Positions 52,739-62,155 of a DNA stretch of 64,000 nucleotides are shown one piece after another. Source of the stretch: Gemmatimonas sp. (GTDB lineage: Bacteria; Gemmatimonadota; Gemmatimonadetes; Gemmatimonadales; Gemmatimonadaceae); contig NZ_JANPLK010000080.1 in NCBI RefSeq assembly GCF_031426495.1, positions 141,818-205,817 on the forward strand. The letters run 5' to 3'. Each line of letters starts with the position of its first letter. Position 1 is the stretch's first letter. The translations under genes were made by a program, and so were the position numbers. The notes under the pieces were generated by a model. It ran no database searches. It saw only the letters and a program-made list of their open reading frames with translations, and was not told the DNA's origin.

Positions 52739-53031
52739 TTTTTGCGCGTGCCCTAGTGCATTCGCGCCGAATGCACAATATTGTCGTCGCCTTCACGTGC
52801 CTCCGTGAACGGTGCGGGAGATTCACGCGGTGCGTTCGCGTGTCGTCATCCGCGAAGCGCACCGACCTCGCGTGGTTCGATCACCGGCGGTGTTGCCCCT
52901 GTCCTGGCGCGTCGATCCGGCGACGTGCTCGAGGCCGGACAGGGCCGCTGGTGGAGCGACTCGGTAACGCCGAGTTTCCCGACGCTGCGCGTGACCGCAG
53001 CGCGTGAAGAGCACCCTGCGTAACTTCGGGT
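52739..53031. other. Non-coding spacer with a perfect 9-bp-arm palindrome
   Basis: No credible gene is seen. At 52756-52776 GTGCATTCG and CGAATGCAC form a perfect inverted repeat around CGC, followed by AATATTG. It could be an operator for the phosphatase gene at 53032 or a terminator for argBD-paiB. An 80-codon frame at 52781-53023 is probably chance. Confidence 0.5.
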
Positions 53032-54630
53032 ATGCTCGTCTCCAGCCCGATTCTCCGCGCATCCGCAATCGCCGCGTCGATGCTTGCCGTGACGTCGCTC
53101 TCCGTGACGTCACTTGCCGCCCAGGCCGCACCGCCCACGCTCGTCGTGCAGATCACCGTCGACCAGCTGCGCCCCGACTATCTCGACAAGTGGTCGTCGC
53201 AGTTCACCGGCGGACTTGGCCGTCTGCTGAAGCAGGGGGCGTTCTTCACGAATGCCTCGCACGATCATGCCACGACCGAGACCGCGCCGGGCCATGCAAC
53301 GCTCTGGTCGGGACGGTATCCGTCGCATACCGGTGTGGTGCTGAACGAGATCGGCGTGGCCGACCCGCAGTCGCCGCTGCTGCTCGGACGTGGCGGTGGC
53401 GCGTCGCCGTATCGCTTCCGCGGCTCGGCGCTCTTCGACTGGATGCGCACGCGCGACCAGTTCAGCCGGGCGCTATCGGTGTCGCGAAAGGACCGCGGCG
53501 CGATTCTCCCGCTGGGGCGGGCCAAGCAGCAGGTGTTCTGGTATTCACTCGACGGTCGCTTCACCACCAGCCGCTACTACGCCGACACGCTACCGGCGTG
53601 GGTGCAGCAGTTCAATGCGCGCAACTTCCTGAAGCCGTACCTCGGGGCCGAGTGGAATACGCTGCTCGCCGCGTCGCAGTATCCGGAGAAGGACTCCGTA
53701 GCCATCGAGAGCCAAGGCAAGGACTTTGTCTTTCCGCATAAGCTCGACACCGAGGTGCGTGCCGCCGGGTCCAACTTCACGGACTTCCCGTGGATGGACG
53801 ACATGACCGTCGACATGGCGCTGGCCGGCGTGTTGGCGCTCGACCTCGGCAAGGGGCCGACCACCGACGTGCTGGCCGTGTCGCTCTCGACCACCGATGC
53901 CATCGGCCACAAGTACGGTCCTGACTCGCGTGAGTTGCACGATCAGGTGCTGCGCGTGGATCGCGCGCTCGGCCGACTCATCGACTCGCTCTACACGCTG
54001 CGCGACTCCACCCGGATCGTCTTCGCGCTGAGTGCCGATCACGGCGTGTCGCCGTTTCCCGAGACGGCATTTCCCGGTGCCGATCCCAACCGCGGCCGGG
54101 TGAATCCGCAGCCTCTCATCGATGCCGCCCGCAGCGCGCTGGCCGCGCGTGGCGTGGAGGGCGATGCGCTCATGTTGCAGGCGGGGATCGTGTCACTCGA
54201 TCGTCGTCGCCTGGCCGCCAAGAAGGTCAACGCCGACTCGGTCGTTACAGCGCTGCGCGGTCAGCTGCTCAAGCTGCCCGGCATGCTGCGAGTGGATCGC
54301 GTGTCCGCGCTGGCCGCTACGGCCGCCAAGGGCGACGTCATTGCACGCCGCTGGCTCCACTCGATTCCGACTGACTTTCAGGCCGAGCTCACGGTGACGT
54401 TCAAGCCGGGCTACTACTGGTACACCACGCGGTACGCCACGCACGGCACGCCACACGAGCTCGATGCGCGCATCCCGATCCTGTTCATGGGGCCGATGGT
54501 CAAGCCGGGCCGATACACGAAGACGGCGTATTCGGTCGACATCGCGCCGACGCTGGCGCAGATGCTCGGCATTTCGCCTACGGAGAAAGTGGACGGCCGC
54601 ATACTCACCGAAGCCCTGCGCCGGCCGTAG
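53032..54630 (+). CDS. Alkaline phosphatase/phosphodiesterase superfamily protein, secreted
   Basis: The protein has 532 residues and a signal peptide ending SLAAQ (about residue 31). The metal and nucleophile motifs of the PafA/nucleotide-pyrophosphatase group are VVQITVDQLRPDYLDK (Asp), TTETAPGHATLWSG (likely Thr nucleophile at residue 84), STTDAIGHKYGP (Asp, His), SADHGVSPF (Asp, His) and a late His. It should release phosphate from monoesters or diesters outside the cytoplasm. Confidence 0.88.
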   Translation: MLVSSPILRASAIAASMLAVTSLSVTSLAAQAAPPTLVVQITVDQLRPDYLDKWSSQFTGGLGRLLKQGAFFTNASHDHATTETAPGHATLWSGRYPSHTGVVLNEIGVADPQSPLLLGRGGGASPYRFRGSALFDWMRTRDQFSRALSVSRKDRGAILPLGRAKQQVFWYSLDGRFTTSRYYADTLPAWVQQFNARNFLKPYLGAEWNTLLAASQYPEKDSVAIESQGKDFVFPHKLDTEVRAAGSNFTDFPWMDDMTVDMALAGVLALDLGKGPTTDVLAVSLSTTDAIGHKYGPDSRELHDQVLRVDRALGRLIDSLYTLRDSTRIVFALSADHGVSPFPETAFPGADPNRGRVNPQPLIDAARSALAARGVEGDALMLQAGIVSLDRRRLAAKKVNADSVVTALRGQLLKLPGMLRVDRVSALAATAAKGDVIARRWLHSIPTDFQAELTVTFKPGYYWYTTRYATHGTPHELDARIPILFMGPMVKPGRYTKTAYSVDIAPTLAQMLGISPTEKVDGRILTEALRRP

Positions 54631-54640
54631 GTTGACCATC

Positions 54641-55228
54641 ATGAGTATCGACCGCGCCTTCGACGAGCTGCGCTTTGGACCGGCGCGCACGTTGAACCTG
54701 CGCGGGATGCAACCCACCGCCTCGCAAGCCACCACCCTCGCCGACTCTTGGCTCCGGCAGCAGCAGGTGCTCGGGGCAGACGAGGCGCTGGTCATCACGG
54801 GACGCGGCAACAACAGTCAGGACGGCTACTCGCCGGTGCGCGAAGCGATCGTGAAGCTGCTGCCGTCGCTGCGTCGCCGGAACGTGATCACGGGGTACGC
54901 CGAACACACACCGGGATCATTCGTGGTGGTGTTTGCACCGGTGCGTGCGCTGTTCGAAACGCCGAAGCGCCGGAGAGAGCGGGTGGTGGCGAAGCCGGTG
55001 CCGCCGTCGCTCAAGGCGCTGGACGAGGAAACGGTGCGTCAACTGCGCGACCTGTCCGCGATGTCGCTGGCCGTACTCGGCCTGCAGTCGCCGACGGCGC
55101 TGCAGCTCGAAGACGAAATGCAGCGCCAGTTCGCGGTACTGAGCGCGGCGCTGGCCGACGACGGCGACCGCGAGGCCCTGCTGCAGCAGGCACTCCTGCG
55201 TGCCGCGGAAGAGTACGAAGCGGGCTAA
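54641..55228 (+). CDS. Smr-domain-like protein
   Basis: ATG 54641, ten bases after the phosphatase stop, gives 195 residues. The first 100 follow the Smr order: LNLRGMQPTASQATTLADSW in place of the DLHG motif, ALVITGRGNNSQDGYSPVRE in place of the HGKG motif, then LLPSLRRRNVI and HTPGSFVVVFAP. The usual His residues of DLHG and HGKG are Leu-Arg-Gly and Thr-Gly-Arg-Gly. The rest is helical and acidic. Smr proteins act on branched DNA or ribosome-associated RNA; this divergent form may not be a nuclease. Confidence 0.65.
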   Translation: MSIDRAFDELRFGPARTLNLRGMQPTASQATTLADSWLRQQQVLGADEALVITGRGNNSQDGYSPVREAIVKLLPSLRRRNVITGYAEHTPGSFVVVFAPVRALFETPKRRRERVVAKPVPPSLKALDEETVRQLRDLSAMSLAVLGLQSPTALQLEDEMQRQFAVLSAALADDGDREALLQQALLRAAEEYEAG

Positions 55229-55253
55229 TTCTCACTCCATCGGAGTTCCGGTC

Positions 55254-57410
55254 GTGTCCCACTTTCGATTTCCACCACCGCTCTCGCGCTCGGTGCTGAC
55301 GGCGCTGGCGGCGTTGAGTCCGGCCGTCGTTTACGCGCAAACGACGAGCGCCAGCAGCTCGTCGATCGTCGGCTTCTCGCCGGCGTCGGCGCTCACGCAG
55401 CGTCGCCTCGAGCAGGCAGCGATCGGCGGACCGCTCGCGTCGCGTGCCAAGGCACATTCGGCGGCCCTGTCGAAAGAGCCGCATGTGGCGGGGTCTCCCG
55501 CGCAGGAGCGTACACGGGACTACGTGATCGCACAGATGAAGGCGATGGGTCTCGAGACGGAGATCCGCACGTACGACGTGTGGCTGCCGCACGCCACGAG
55601 CGTGAAGATCACGCGGATGGGTCGTGACACGGCCGTGCTTGAATTGGCGGAGCCGGGCATCGCCAGCGATCCCGCCACGATGCTGCCGCAGTATCTCACG
55701 GTGAATGGGTCGAGCGGCGCCGGTGTCGGCGAAGGCGAACTGGTGTTCGTCAACTTCGGCCTGATCGAGGACTATGCGTCGCTCGATTCGATGGGTGTGT
55801 CGGTGAAGGGCAAGGTGGTGTTGGCGCGCTACGGCCGGAGCTTCCGCGGCATCAAGTCGCGCGAAGCCGAGAAGCGCGGCGCTGTGGCCTTGCTGATCTA
55901 TACCGATCCGCTCGACGACGGCTTCGTGCAGGGCGATGTCTATCCCGAAGGGCCGATGCGACCGCTCAAGGGATTGCAGCGCGGCAGTGTGTTCAACGGT
56001 ACCGGTGACCCGCTCACACCGGGATATGCCAGCAAGCCCGGCGCGCCGCGCCTCAAGCCGGAAGACACGTCGCTGCCGAGAATTCCGGTGGTGCCGATCA
56101 GCGCCTTCAACGCCCAGCTGTTGCTCGATGGTGTGCGGGGCACCGATGTGCCGCGCAACTGGCAGGGTGGCATGGCCCTGCGATATCACGTGGGCCCCGG
56201 TCCGACGCGCGTGAAAGTGGAGGTCACCACCGACGCGGCCACCAAGGGCACCAAGCAGATCCACAACACGCTGGGCTACCTGCGCGGCACGGAGTTCCCC
56301 GACCAATACGTCTACATCGGCGCCCATCGCGACTCGTGGGGGCCGGGCGCCGCCGACAACATCAGCGGCACGGTGTCGGTGCTGGAAGCGGCGAATGCGC
56401 TGGCCGACATGGCGAAGCGTGGCGAGCGTCCGAAGCGCACGATCGTGTTCGCGACGTGGGATGCGGAAGAGTGGGGGCTGATCGGCAGTACGGAATATGT
56501 GGAAGAGGATTCGCTCCGCCTGAAGAAGGGCGCGGTGGCGTATCTCAATCAGGATGTGTCGGCCCAGGGGTCGCAGTTCGGCGGCGGTGGATCACCGTCG
56601 CTGCGGGCCACGTTGCGCGACGTGGTGAAGAGCGTGCCTGAGCCGAAGGGAAAGGGCTCCGTGTACGAGGCCTGGCGCGTCGTGACGGGCACGCGAGCCG
56701 ACACCCTCGAGCCGCCGATGGGTGATCCGGGTGGCGGCAGCGATTTCGCCGGCTTCTACAATCATCTGGGCATTCCGATTGCCGAGTGGGGCTTCGGTGG
56801 CCCGGCCGGAACTTATCACTCGCAGTACGACACGTTTGCGTGGATGGAACGCTTCGGCGACCCGGGTTTCCTGTACCATGCGGCGTCGGGCCGGATCGGG
56901 GCGGCGATGGCGCTGCGGATCGCCAATGCCGAAATTCTGCCGTACGACTATGTCGAGTTTGGGAAGACGATGCGGAAATTCGTAGCGACCATCGATCGCG
57001 GGCTGACACAAAAGCAGTGGAAGGCGACGACCACGGCGCCGCTGTTGGCGTCGATCGCCACGCTCGAGCGTTCGGCGACGGCGTTCGCGACCAGACGGGA
57101 TTCGGTGCTCGAGCGCGGCATCGTGCGCCCGCAGGCTGGTCTCGTGAATGAGTCGCTGCTGAAGGTCGAGCGTGCCTTCGCGCGTCCGTCGGGACTGAAA
57201 AGCCGGCCGTGGTATCGCTCGTTGATTTACGCGTCGGACGTCGACAACGGGTATTCCACGATGACGTTTCCGGGTGTGAACGAATCGATTCGCTACGGCA
57301 GCGAAACCGAGACGCAAGCCGAGATTGCTGATCTGGCAGCGCGGTTTACGGCGGCCGCGGCGGCGGTAGACGAAGCGCGTAAGGCGCTCGTGACGCCCGT
57401 GAAGCGCTGA
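55254..57410 (+). CDS. M28B peptidase, glutamate carboxypeptidase II-like
   Basis: GTG 55254 follows GGAG at 55242-55245 and begins a signal peptide ending VVYAQ; 718 residues. The order is protease-associated domain, M28 catalytic domain and C-terminal dimerisation-like helical domain, as in GCPII/NAALADase. Zinc ligands are visible in YIGAHRDSWGPGAADNISG, FATWDAEEWGLIG, LNQDVSAQG and the final YHSQYDTFAW. It should cleave acidic C-terminal residues from peptides. Confidence 0.9.
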   Translation: MSHFRFPPPLSRSVLTALAALSPAVVYAQTTSASSSSIVGFSPASALTQRRLEQAAIGGPLASRAKAHSAALSKEPHVAGSPAQERTRDYVIAQMKAMGLETEIRTYDVWLPHATSVKITRMGRDTAVLELAEPGIASDPATMLPQYLTVNGSSGAGVGEGELVFVNFGLIEDYASLDSMGVSVKGKVVLARYGRSFRGIKSREAEKRGAVALLIYTDPLDDGFVQGDVYPEGPMRPLKGLQRGSVFNGTGDPLTPGYASKPGAPRLKPEDTSLPRIPVVPISAFNAQLLLDGVRGTDVPRNWQGGMALRYHVGPGPTRVKVEVTTDAATKGTKQIHNTLGYLRGTEFPDQYVYIGAHRDSWGPGAADNISGTVSVLEAANALADMAKRGERPKRTIVFATWDAEEWGLIGSTEYVEEDSLRLKKGAVAYLNQDVSAQGSQFGGGGSPSLRATLRDVVKSVPEPKGKGSVYEAWRVVTGTRADTLEPPMGDPGGGSDFAGFYNHLGIPIAEWGFGGPAGTYHSQYDTFAWMERFGDPGFLYHAASGRIGAAMALRIANAEILPYDYVEFGKTMRKFVATIDRGLTQKQWKATTTAPLLASIATLERSATAFATRRDSVLERGIVRPQAGLVNESLLKVERAFARPSGLKSRPWYRSLIYASDVDNGYSTMTFPGVNESIRYGSETETQAEIADLAARFTAAAAAVDEARKALVTPVKR

Positions 57411-57420
57411 TCGTTCGGTT

Positions 57421-58509
57421 GTGTACGATCTCTCCGATCCGCGCTACGCGCGGCAGTTGGTGCTGCGGGGATTCGGCCCCGGGGCGCAGGAGCAGCTGGC
57501 CATGGCGCGCGTGCTGATCGTCGGTGTCGGCGGACTTGGTTCGCCAGCGGCCAGTTATCTCGCCGCCGCCGGCGTGGGCACGCTCTCGCTGGTCGATACC
57601 GACGTGGTCGATGTGACGAACCTGCATCGACAGCTGCTGTATACCACGCCCGACGTGGGGCGGCGCAAGCTCGATGTGGCGCGCGAGCGACTGCGCGCGA
57701 TCAACCCGCAGGTGGTCGTACATTCGCACGACACGCGACTGAACGCGGCGAATGCGGCGTCGCTGGTGGCCGGGCACGATGTGGTGATCGACGCGACGGA
57801 CAATTTCCCCACGCGCTACGCGATCAACGACGCCTGTCTCGCGCTCGGTATTCCGTTTGTGTACGGCAGCGTGGCGCGATTCGATGGCCAGGTGAGCGTG
57901 TTTGCGGCGTCGGGTGGACCGTGCTATCGCTGTCTCTTTCCCGTGATGCCCGAACCGGGGACGGTGCCGACGTGCGCCGAAGAAGGGGTGTTGGGCGTCG
58001 TGCCCGGCATCATCGGCTTGCATCAAGCCACGGAAGCGATCAAGCTGCTGACCGCCATTGGCACACCGCTGGTGGGTCAGCTGTTGTTGGTGGACCTGTT
58101 GGCGCAGGACTCGCAGCGTATTGCCGTCGCCCGACGTCATGACTGCGCGGCCTGTGGCGACGCGCGACCTCCCTCTCCCCCGTCCATGTCGATTCAGCAC
58201 CTCAGTCCCGCCGATGTCGCCGCCCTGCTCACCGGCGACGACGCGCCCACCATCATCGATGTGCGAGAACAGTGGGAGTACGATCTCGTGCATCTCCCGG
58301 TCAGCACGCTGATCCCGCTCAGCACGCTGGCGTCGCGCGCCAACGATCTGGACCCGTCGCGATCGTACGCGCTGCTCTGTCACCACGGGATGCGCAGCGA
58401 GATGGCAGCGAATTGGCTGATGCAGCACGGGTTCTCTCGCCTCATCAACATCGATGGCGGGATCGACGCGTGGAGCATGGACGTCGATTCCACGTTGCCG
58501 CGTTACTGA
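57421..58509 (+). CDS. MoeB/ThiF-type adenylyltransferase with C-terminal rhodanese domain
   Basis: GTG 57421 gives 362 residues. The E1-like domain has GVGGLG (residues 35-40), the Arg/Asp set of DATDNFPTRYAINDAC, and zinc cysteines CYRC and CAAC. The rhodanese domain (about residues 258-362) has Cys320 in LCHHGMRSE, a sulfurtransferase active loop. This MOCS3-like fusion activates a small sulfur carrier (MoaD or ThiS type) by adenylation and loads sulfur. The carrier gene is not in view. Confidence 0.9.
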   Translation: MYDLSDPRYARQLVLRGFGPGAQEQLAMARVLIVGVGGLGSPAASYLAAAGVGTLSLVDTDVVDVTNLHRQLLYTTPDVGRRKLDVARERLRAINPQVVVHSHDTRLNAANAASLVAGHDVVIDATDNFPTRYAINDACLALGIPFVYGSVARFDGQVSVFAASGGPCYRCLFPVMPEPGTVPTCAEEGVLGVVPGIIGLHQATEAIKLLTAIGTPLVGQLLLVDLLAQDSQRIAVARRHDCAACGDARPPSPPSMSIQHLSPADVAALLTGDDAPTIIDVREQWEYDLVHLPVSTLIPLSTLASRANDLDPSRSYALLCHHGMRSEMAANWLMQHGFSRLINIDGGIDAWSMDVDSTLPRY

Positions 58510-58533
58510 CGCGTTGCGCCAACGGGCAGCCGC

Positions 58534-59391
58534 ATGATGTTCTGGCGCGCCGCCGCGCGCACGCGTTTCGAGGCCGCGCACGCGCGTCGCTTTCGCGTTG
58601 ATGCGCAGGGCATCGTGCAGGGCGCGGCGGGCTTTACGTTGCCGGCGTCTACCGACCGCGGCATTCCGCGACGCGCGGTGTTGTTGCTGCACGGCTTCAA
58701 CGACACCGCGCAATCCATGGCGTACCTGGGAGGCAAGTTGCGAGCGCGCGGCTGGACGGTGCGCGCGCCGCTCCTGCCGGGTCACGGTCGTGATCTCGCC
58801 ACGATGGCTCGTGAGTCGCGCGCGGCGCGCTGGCGCGAAGCGGCGCTGACCGAGTACGATGTTCTCCGCCGCGAGTACGACACGGTAACGGTTGTCGGCC
58901 AGAGCATGGGTGGCGCCTTGGCGTTGTTGTTGGCCACCGAGCGTGCGGAGATCCCCGCCCTGGTGTTGCTGGCGCCGTACGTCGGCATGCCGCGCAACCT
59001 GCAATGGAAGGTGCTCGGTGCCTGGATCGCCCGATTGGCCTTGCCGTATCTGCGCAGTGTGGGCGGCGAAACGTCGATCCACGATCCAGTGGCGCGCGCG
59101 GCAAGCCTCGGTCCCGGCGTGGTCACGGCACGGACGCTCACCGAACTGCGTCGCGTGGCGGAAGACGCGGAATCGGCCTTGTCTCGCGTGTGGGCTCCCA
59201 CGCTCTACCTGCAGTCGCGCGAAGATAACCGCATTGCCGCTCACGACGCCGAGGTCCATTTCGCCACGCTCGGCAGCGCCGACAAGCGACAGGAATGGCT
59301 CACAGGATGCGGGCATATCATCTCGGCCGACTATTGTCGCGACGAGGTGGCATCGCTCACGGCAGATTGGTTGGACGCGCACGTGGTGTGA
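58534..59391 (+). CDS. Alpha/beta hydrolase (carboxylesterase-like)
   Basis: The protein has 285 residues. It shows the oxyanion motif LLLHGFNDTAQSM, the nucleophile elbow GQSMGG (Ser124) and, late, SREDNRIAAHDAE and GCGHIISADYC supplying the Asp and His. The fold resembles Est30-type carboxylesterases and monoacylglycerol lipases. It has no signal peptide and no obvious partner gene. Confidence 0.85.
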   Translation: MMFWRAAARTRFEAAHARRFRVDAQGIVQGAAGFTLPASTDRGIPRRAVLLLHGFNDTAQSMAYLGGKLRARGWTVRAPLLPGHGRDLATMARESRAARWREAALTEYDVLRREYDTVTVVGQSMGGALALLLATERAEIPALVLLAPYVGMPRNLQWKVLGAWIARLALPYLRSVGGETSIHDPVARAASLGPGVVTARTLTELRRVAEDAESALSRVWAPTLYLQSREDNRIAAHDAEVHFATLGSADKRQEWLTGCGHIISADYCRDEVASLTADWLDAHVV

Positions 59392-59756
59392 GTCGGCGTT
59401 CGCGTCGCCATGCCGCAACGAGCGAAGTGCAACAATCAGAACATGGAGACCACGGATCACACTGAAACCGCCGCAGATCAGCCAAAAGCGCTGTCGGGGT
59501 ATCTGTGCTGATTCCGTGAAGATCCGTGGTCTCCGTGTTCCGGCTGTCGCTGTTCGTGACCGTTCTCGGGCGTTCGCCAGAAACTGCCGCTATCCGTGCG
59601 AGCGCCATGGCTGGCGCGCTCGGTGTGCGGGGCTAGTTTTCGCTGACCGGCGGCACTGCCACCGGTGAAGCCCCACACCACAATTATTCCGCCGACCCGC
59701 ACTCCGCGTGAAGTACACTCGCGAACGTGCCCACGTCCGCGTTTCGGAGTCAACGC
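59392..59756. repeat. Non-coding spacer with GGAGACCACGGATC inverted repeat
   Basis: No gene is seen in this 365-base spacer. GGAGACCACGGATC (59445-59458) and GATCCGTGGTCTCC (59521-59534) form a perfect 14-bp inverted repeat 62 bases apart. The right side continues CCGTGTTCCGGCTGTCG, which shares 15 bases with the hairpin at 11101-11144, so the two are members of one dispersed family. Confidence 0.7.
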
Positions 59757-60035
59757 ATGGCTGATGTAACCTGCTCGCGATGTGGTCAGACCCGCGAGGG
59801 CTTCGAACGACCGCCGTTTCCCGGCGCCGTCGGTGCCAGAATCCTGGGGGAAATCTGCAAGGATTGTTGGGGGCAGTGGTTGAAGCAGCAGACCATGCTC
59901 ATCAACCACTACGGACTCAACGTCATGGATCCGCAGGCGCGCACATTCCTCACGCGCAACATGGATGCCTTCTTGTTCAAGAAAGGCGATGCCGAAGACG
60001 TCGACACCACCAAGCAGGGCACGATCAACTGGTGA
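59757..60035 (+). CDS. YggX-like Fe(II)-trafficking family protein with two CxxC motifs
   Basis: ATG 59757 follows GGAG at 59745-59748; 92 residues. The family core is present: PPFPGAVG, WGQWLKQQTMLINHYGLN and FLTRNMDAFLF. E. coli YggX has a single N-terminal Cys. Here there are two pairs, Cys6/Cys9 (CSRC) and Cys34/Cys37 (CKDC), so a bound zinc or iron centre is likely. GTG 59727 is a possible earlier start. Confidence 0.82.
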   Translation: MADVTCSRCGQTREGFERPPFPGAVGARILGEICKDCWGQWLKQQTMLINHYGLNVMDPQARTFLTRNMDAFLFKKGDAEDVDTTKQGTINW

Positions 60036-60073
60036 CGTCGCGCGGTCGTCGCCTTGCCGCGCACGCCAAACGA

Positions 60074-60108
60074 AACGCCCCGCCCGGAATCATCCGGAGC
60101 GGGGCGTT
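60074..60108 (+). terminator. Hairpin after the YggX-like gene
   Basis: AACGCCCCGC and GCGGGGCGTT pair at the base, and CCGG/CCGG extends the stem (60074-60087 with 60094-60108). TTCTCAT follows. It can also terminate the convergent zinc-ribbon gene. Confidence 0.65.
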
Positions 60109-60129
60109 CTCATGGCGACAGCGTGAAGC

Positions 60130-60339
60130 TTAATTCACGCCAGCGATGTAGCGGGCTAGTCGACCACAGCTCGCACACGTCAGCGTGACATGTGAATTCT
60201 GGGCCGGCGGATGCAACACAGGATCACGTTCGATGTGACCCTCGCAAGACGGACAGCTGAGAGGAAGTCCAGTACGGTCGGCCGCAATCAAGTGCAGCGC
60301 CTGCGCTGGGTTGTACGTGTTCGGTCGTGGCTTACGCAT
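60130..60339 (-). CDS. Small zinc-ribbon-like protein
   Basis: The 69-residue protein starts at ATG 60339, directly after GAGGAGG. It carries two CxxC pairs (LSCPSCEGH and LTCASCGRL) spaced by about 26 residues, enough for one zinc site. The N-terminus is basic (MRKPRP). I recognise no specific family. Confidence 0.65.
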   Translation of the reverse strand: MRKPRPNTYNPAQALHLIAADRTGLPLSCPSCEGHIERDPVLHPPAQNSHVTLTCASCGRLARYIAGVN

Positions 60340-60526
60340 CTCGCCTCCTCGCGCAAAGTGCGCCGGCCATGTTCCAGCGGCCGACGAGGAAAAATGTAAA
60401 ACACCCTTGCGAAATTCGGCACCATCGACACCAAAACTTCATTTCCAAGGTTAACCGTCTACCGGGAAAATGACGGTTCTTCATTCGGAACATCACCGTC
60501 GGACCGCGTGGTTAAGACCAAGACGC

Positions 60527-61525
60527 TCACTCCCACGGTGCTGGCCGACGCCACAACTTCCGACCCAGACGCCATGAGCGTTTGGCCGACACCTCGATGT
60601 CCGTGCCCGGGGGGAACAGCTCCGGGTCGGCCAGTTCGTCCACCATATCCGTGGCCTTCGCCGATGCCTCGTCGGCCCAGTGTACGATTTCGGCTTCCAC
60701 CGTCATCGGTTGCACCGGACTACCGAACTCGAGTGCGCCGTGGTGCGACAAAATGAAGTGCAGCAACTCGTCGCGCTGGGCGACCGACAGCGAGAGGCTC
60801 GAGTCGCGCAGCTTTCGGTCGAACATCAGGGCGCCCAGCGTGACGTGACCCAGCAACATGCCGGTCGGCGTGTGTGCGAAGCCCTCGGGGGAGGTGGAGT
60901 ACGCCTCGACCTTGCCGATGTCATGCAGCATGGCGCCGGCCACCGCCAAGTCGGCGTTGGCCTTCCGCACGGTCGTCGCGATCGTCTTGGCGATCTTCGT
61001 CACCTCGAACACGTGCAGTAGAAGGCCGCCGAGCTGTGAATGGTGGCCATTCACCGCGCCCGGGGTGCGCTCGAAGCGCACGCGGAACTCGTCGTCGGCA
61101 AAAAACAGATCGACGGCGGCCTTCACCGTTGGCGACGTGATCTTTGCGCGCAGGTCGTCGAAGGCGTCCCACACCCGCTCCGTCTCGACGTCGATCCGCG
61201 GCAGAAACTCCGTGGGGTCGAACTGGTCGGACGGCAGGACTCGGAGCGGTGCCGTGACCGTGAGCTGGCGCTTGCCGGCCCCCTTGTCGCCGAAGGTGCC
61301 GATGTCACCGATCACTTGGACAACCTTTCCGCGGTCGGCGCCGAGACACCAATCCAGCTTCTCCGACCAGATGGGGGCCGTGTCGATGCTGCCCGAACCG
61401 TTGGCCAGCGTGAGCACCACGAAGGGCATCCCCGCCTTGGTCATCTTCTCGGCGCGATCGCGCACGAGGAATTCATGCTGTACCCGGTCGCCGACGGCGG
61501 CGGTACGAAGATCAAATCTCGACAT
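60527..61525 (-). CDS. YhaM-type 3'-5' exoribonuclease
   Basis: ATG at 61525 gives 332 residues. An N-terminal OB-fold (VGDRVQHEFLVRDRAEKMTK, FVVLTLANGSGSIDTAPIWS) is followed by an HD domain (HHSQLGGLLLHVFEVTKIA, AGAMLHDIGKVEAYS, LHFILSHHGALEFGSPV). This OB plus HD order is that of YhaM/CBF1, which degrade RNA or ssDNA from the 3' end. It diverges from the MarR gene. Confidence 0.9.
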   Translation of the reverse strand: MSRFDLRTAAVGDRVQHEFLVRDRAEKMTKAGMPFVVLTLANGSGSIDTAPIWSEKLDWCLGADRGKVVQVIGDIGTFGDKGAGKRQLTVTAPLRVLPSDQFDPTEFLPRIDVETERVWDAFDDLRAKITSPTVKAAVDLFFADDEFRVRFERTPGAVNGHHSQLGGLLLHVFEVTKIAKTIATTVRKANADLAVAGAMLHDIGKVEAYSTSPEGFAHTPTGMLLGHVTLGALMFDRKLRDSSLSLSVAQRDELLHFILSHHGALEFGSPVQPMTVEAEIVHWADEASAKATDMVDELADPELFPPGTDIEVSAKRSWRLGRKLWRRPAPWE

Positions 61526-61610
61526 TCCGAAAACTCGTGGACCAGTCTGACGTAGGGAAGGTGAGCAGGTACCCTTGCGCGGCACGCCCATGATGGAGAG
61601 GCTTGAAGGT

Positions 61611-62144
61611 ATGGCAACTAGTATGCGTCTTGATTCCGTGGCGCCGGAAACGCCCGCCAACCCCGAAGCGCACGCGCCGCGGCTTGACGAGGCGTCCTCG
61701 GCCGCCCTGCGGCTGTGGGTGGTCATGTCACGTGCGCACGCCGCCATCGCCGCGCATGCGTCGGCCGACGTGGCCCGCCACGGGCTGACGCTGGCCGAGT
61801 TCGGGATTCTCGAGGCCCTCTATCACCGGGGGCCGATGCTGCTCGGCGAAGTGCAGCGCCGTATCCTCGTCTCGAGTGGCGGCATCACCTTTCTCGTGGA
61901 CCGACTGACTGTGAAAGGCTTGGTCGAGCGGCGCACCTGCGAGGCCGATCGCCGTGCCCGCTACGCCGCCCTCACGCCGGCTGGCACGGAGCTCGTGGCG
62001 CGGATCTTTCCGCAGCACGCGGCCCTCTTGACCCAGGTTATGGAAGGACTCACGGTCGACGAACAGACCACGGCGGCCGACATGATGCGTGCCATGGGGC
62101 TCTATGCTGCCGGCGGTGCGCACCCGTCCCACGACGCAGGCTGA
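61611..62144 (+). CDS. MarR-family transcriptional regulator
   Basis: Several ATG starts exist (61590, 61593, 61611, 61623); 61611 is chosen for the GGAGAGG upstream and gives 177 residues. The winged helix is LTLAEFGILEALYHRGPMLL, RRILVSSGGITFLVDRL (recognition helix) and the wing VERRTCEADRRARYAALT. MarR proteins are dimeric repressors released by ligands or oxidants. The twin palindromes before yceI are the probable operator. Confidence 0.9.
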   Translation: MATSMRLDSVAPETPANPEAHAPRLDEASSAALRLWVVMSRAHAAIAAHASADVARHGLTLAEFGILEALYHRGPMLLGEVQRRILVSSGGITFLVDRLTVKGLVERRTCEADRRARYAALTPAGTELVARIFPQHAALLTQVMEGLTVDEQTTAADMMRAMGLYAAGGAHPSHDAG

Positions 62145-62155
62145 ACGACGGGGGG

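Noticed and set aside
52756..52776. The spacer palindrome as an ARG box
   Set aside because: Its halves are TGCAT then ATGCA at a different spacing from the argC site, so a shared regulator is not supported.
52781..53023. 80-codon frame in the spacer before the phosphatase
   Set aside because: Part of it (GGVAPVLARRSGDVLEAGQG) looks protein-like, but it has no ribosome-binding site and a poor N-terminus. I treated it as non-coding.
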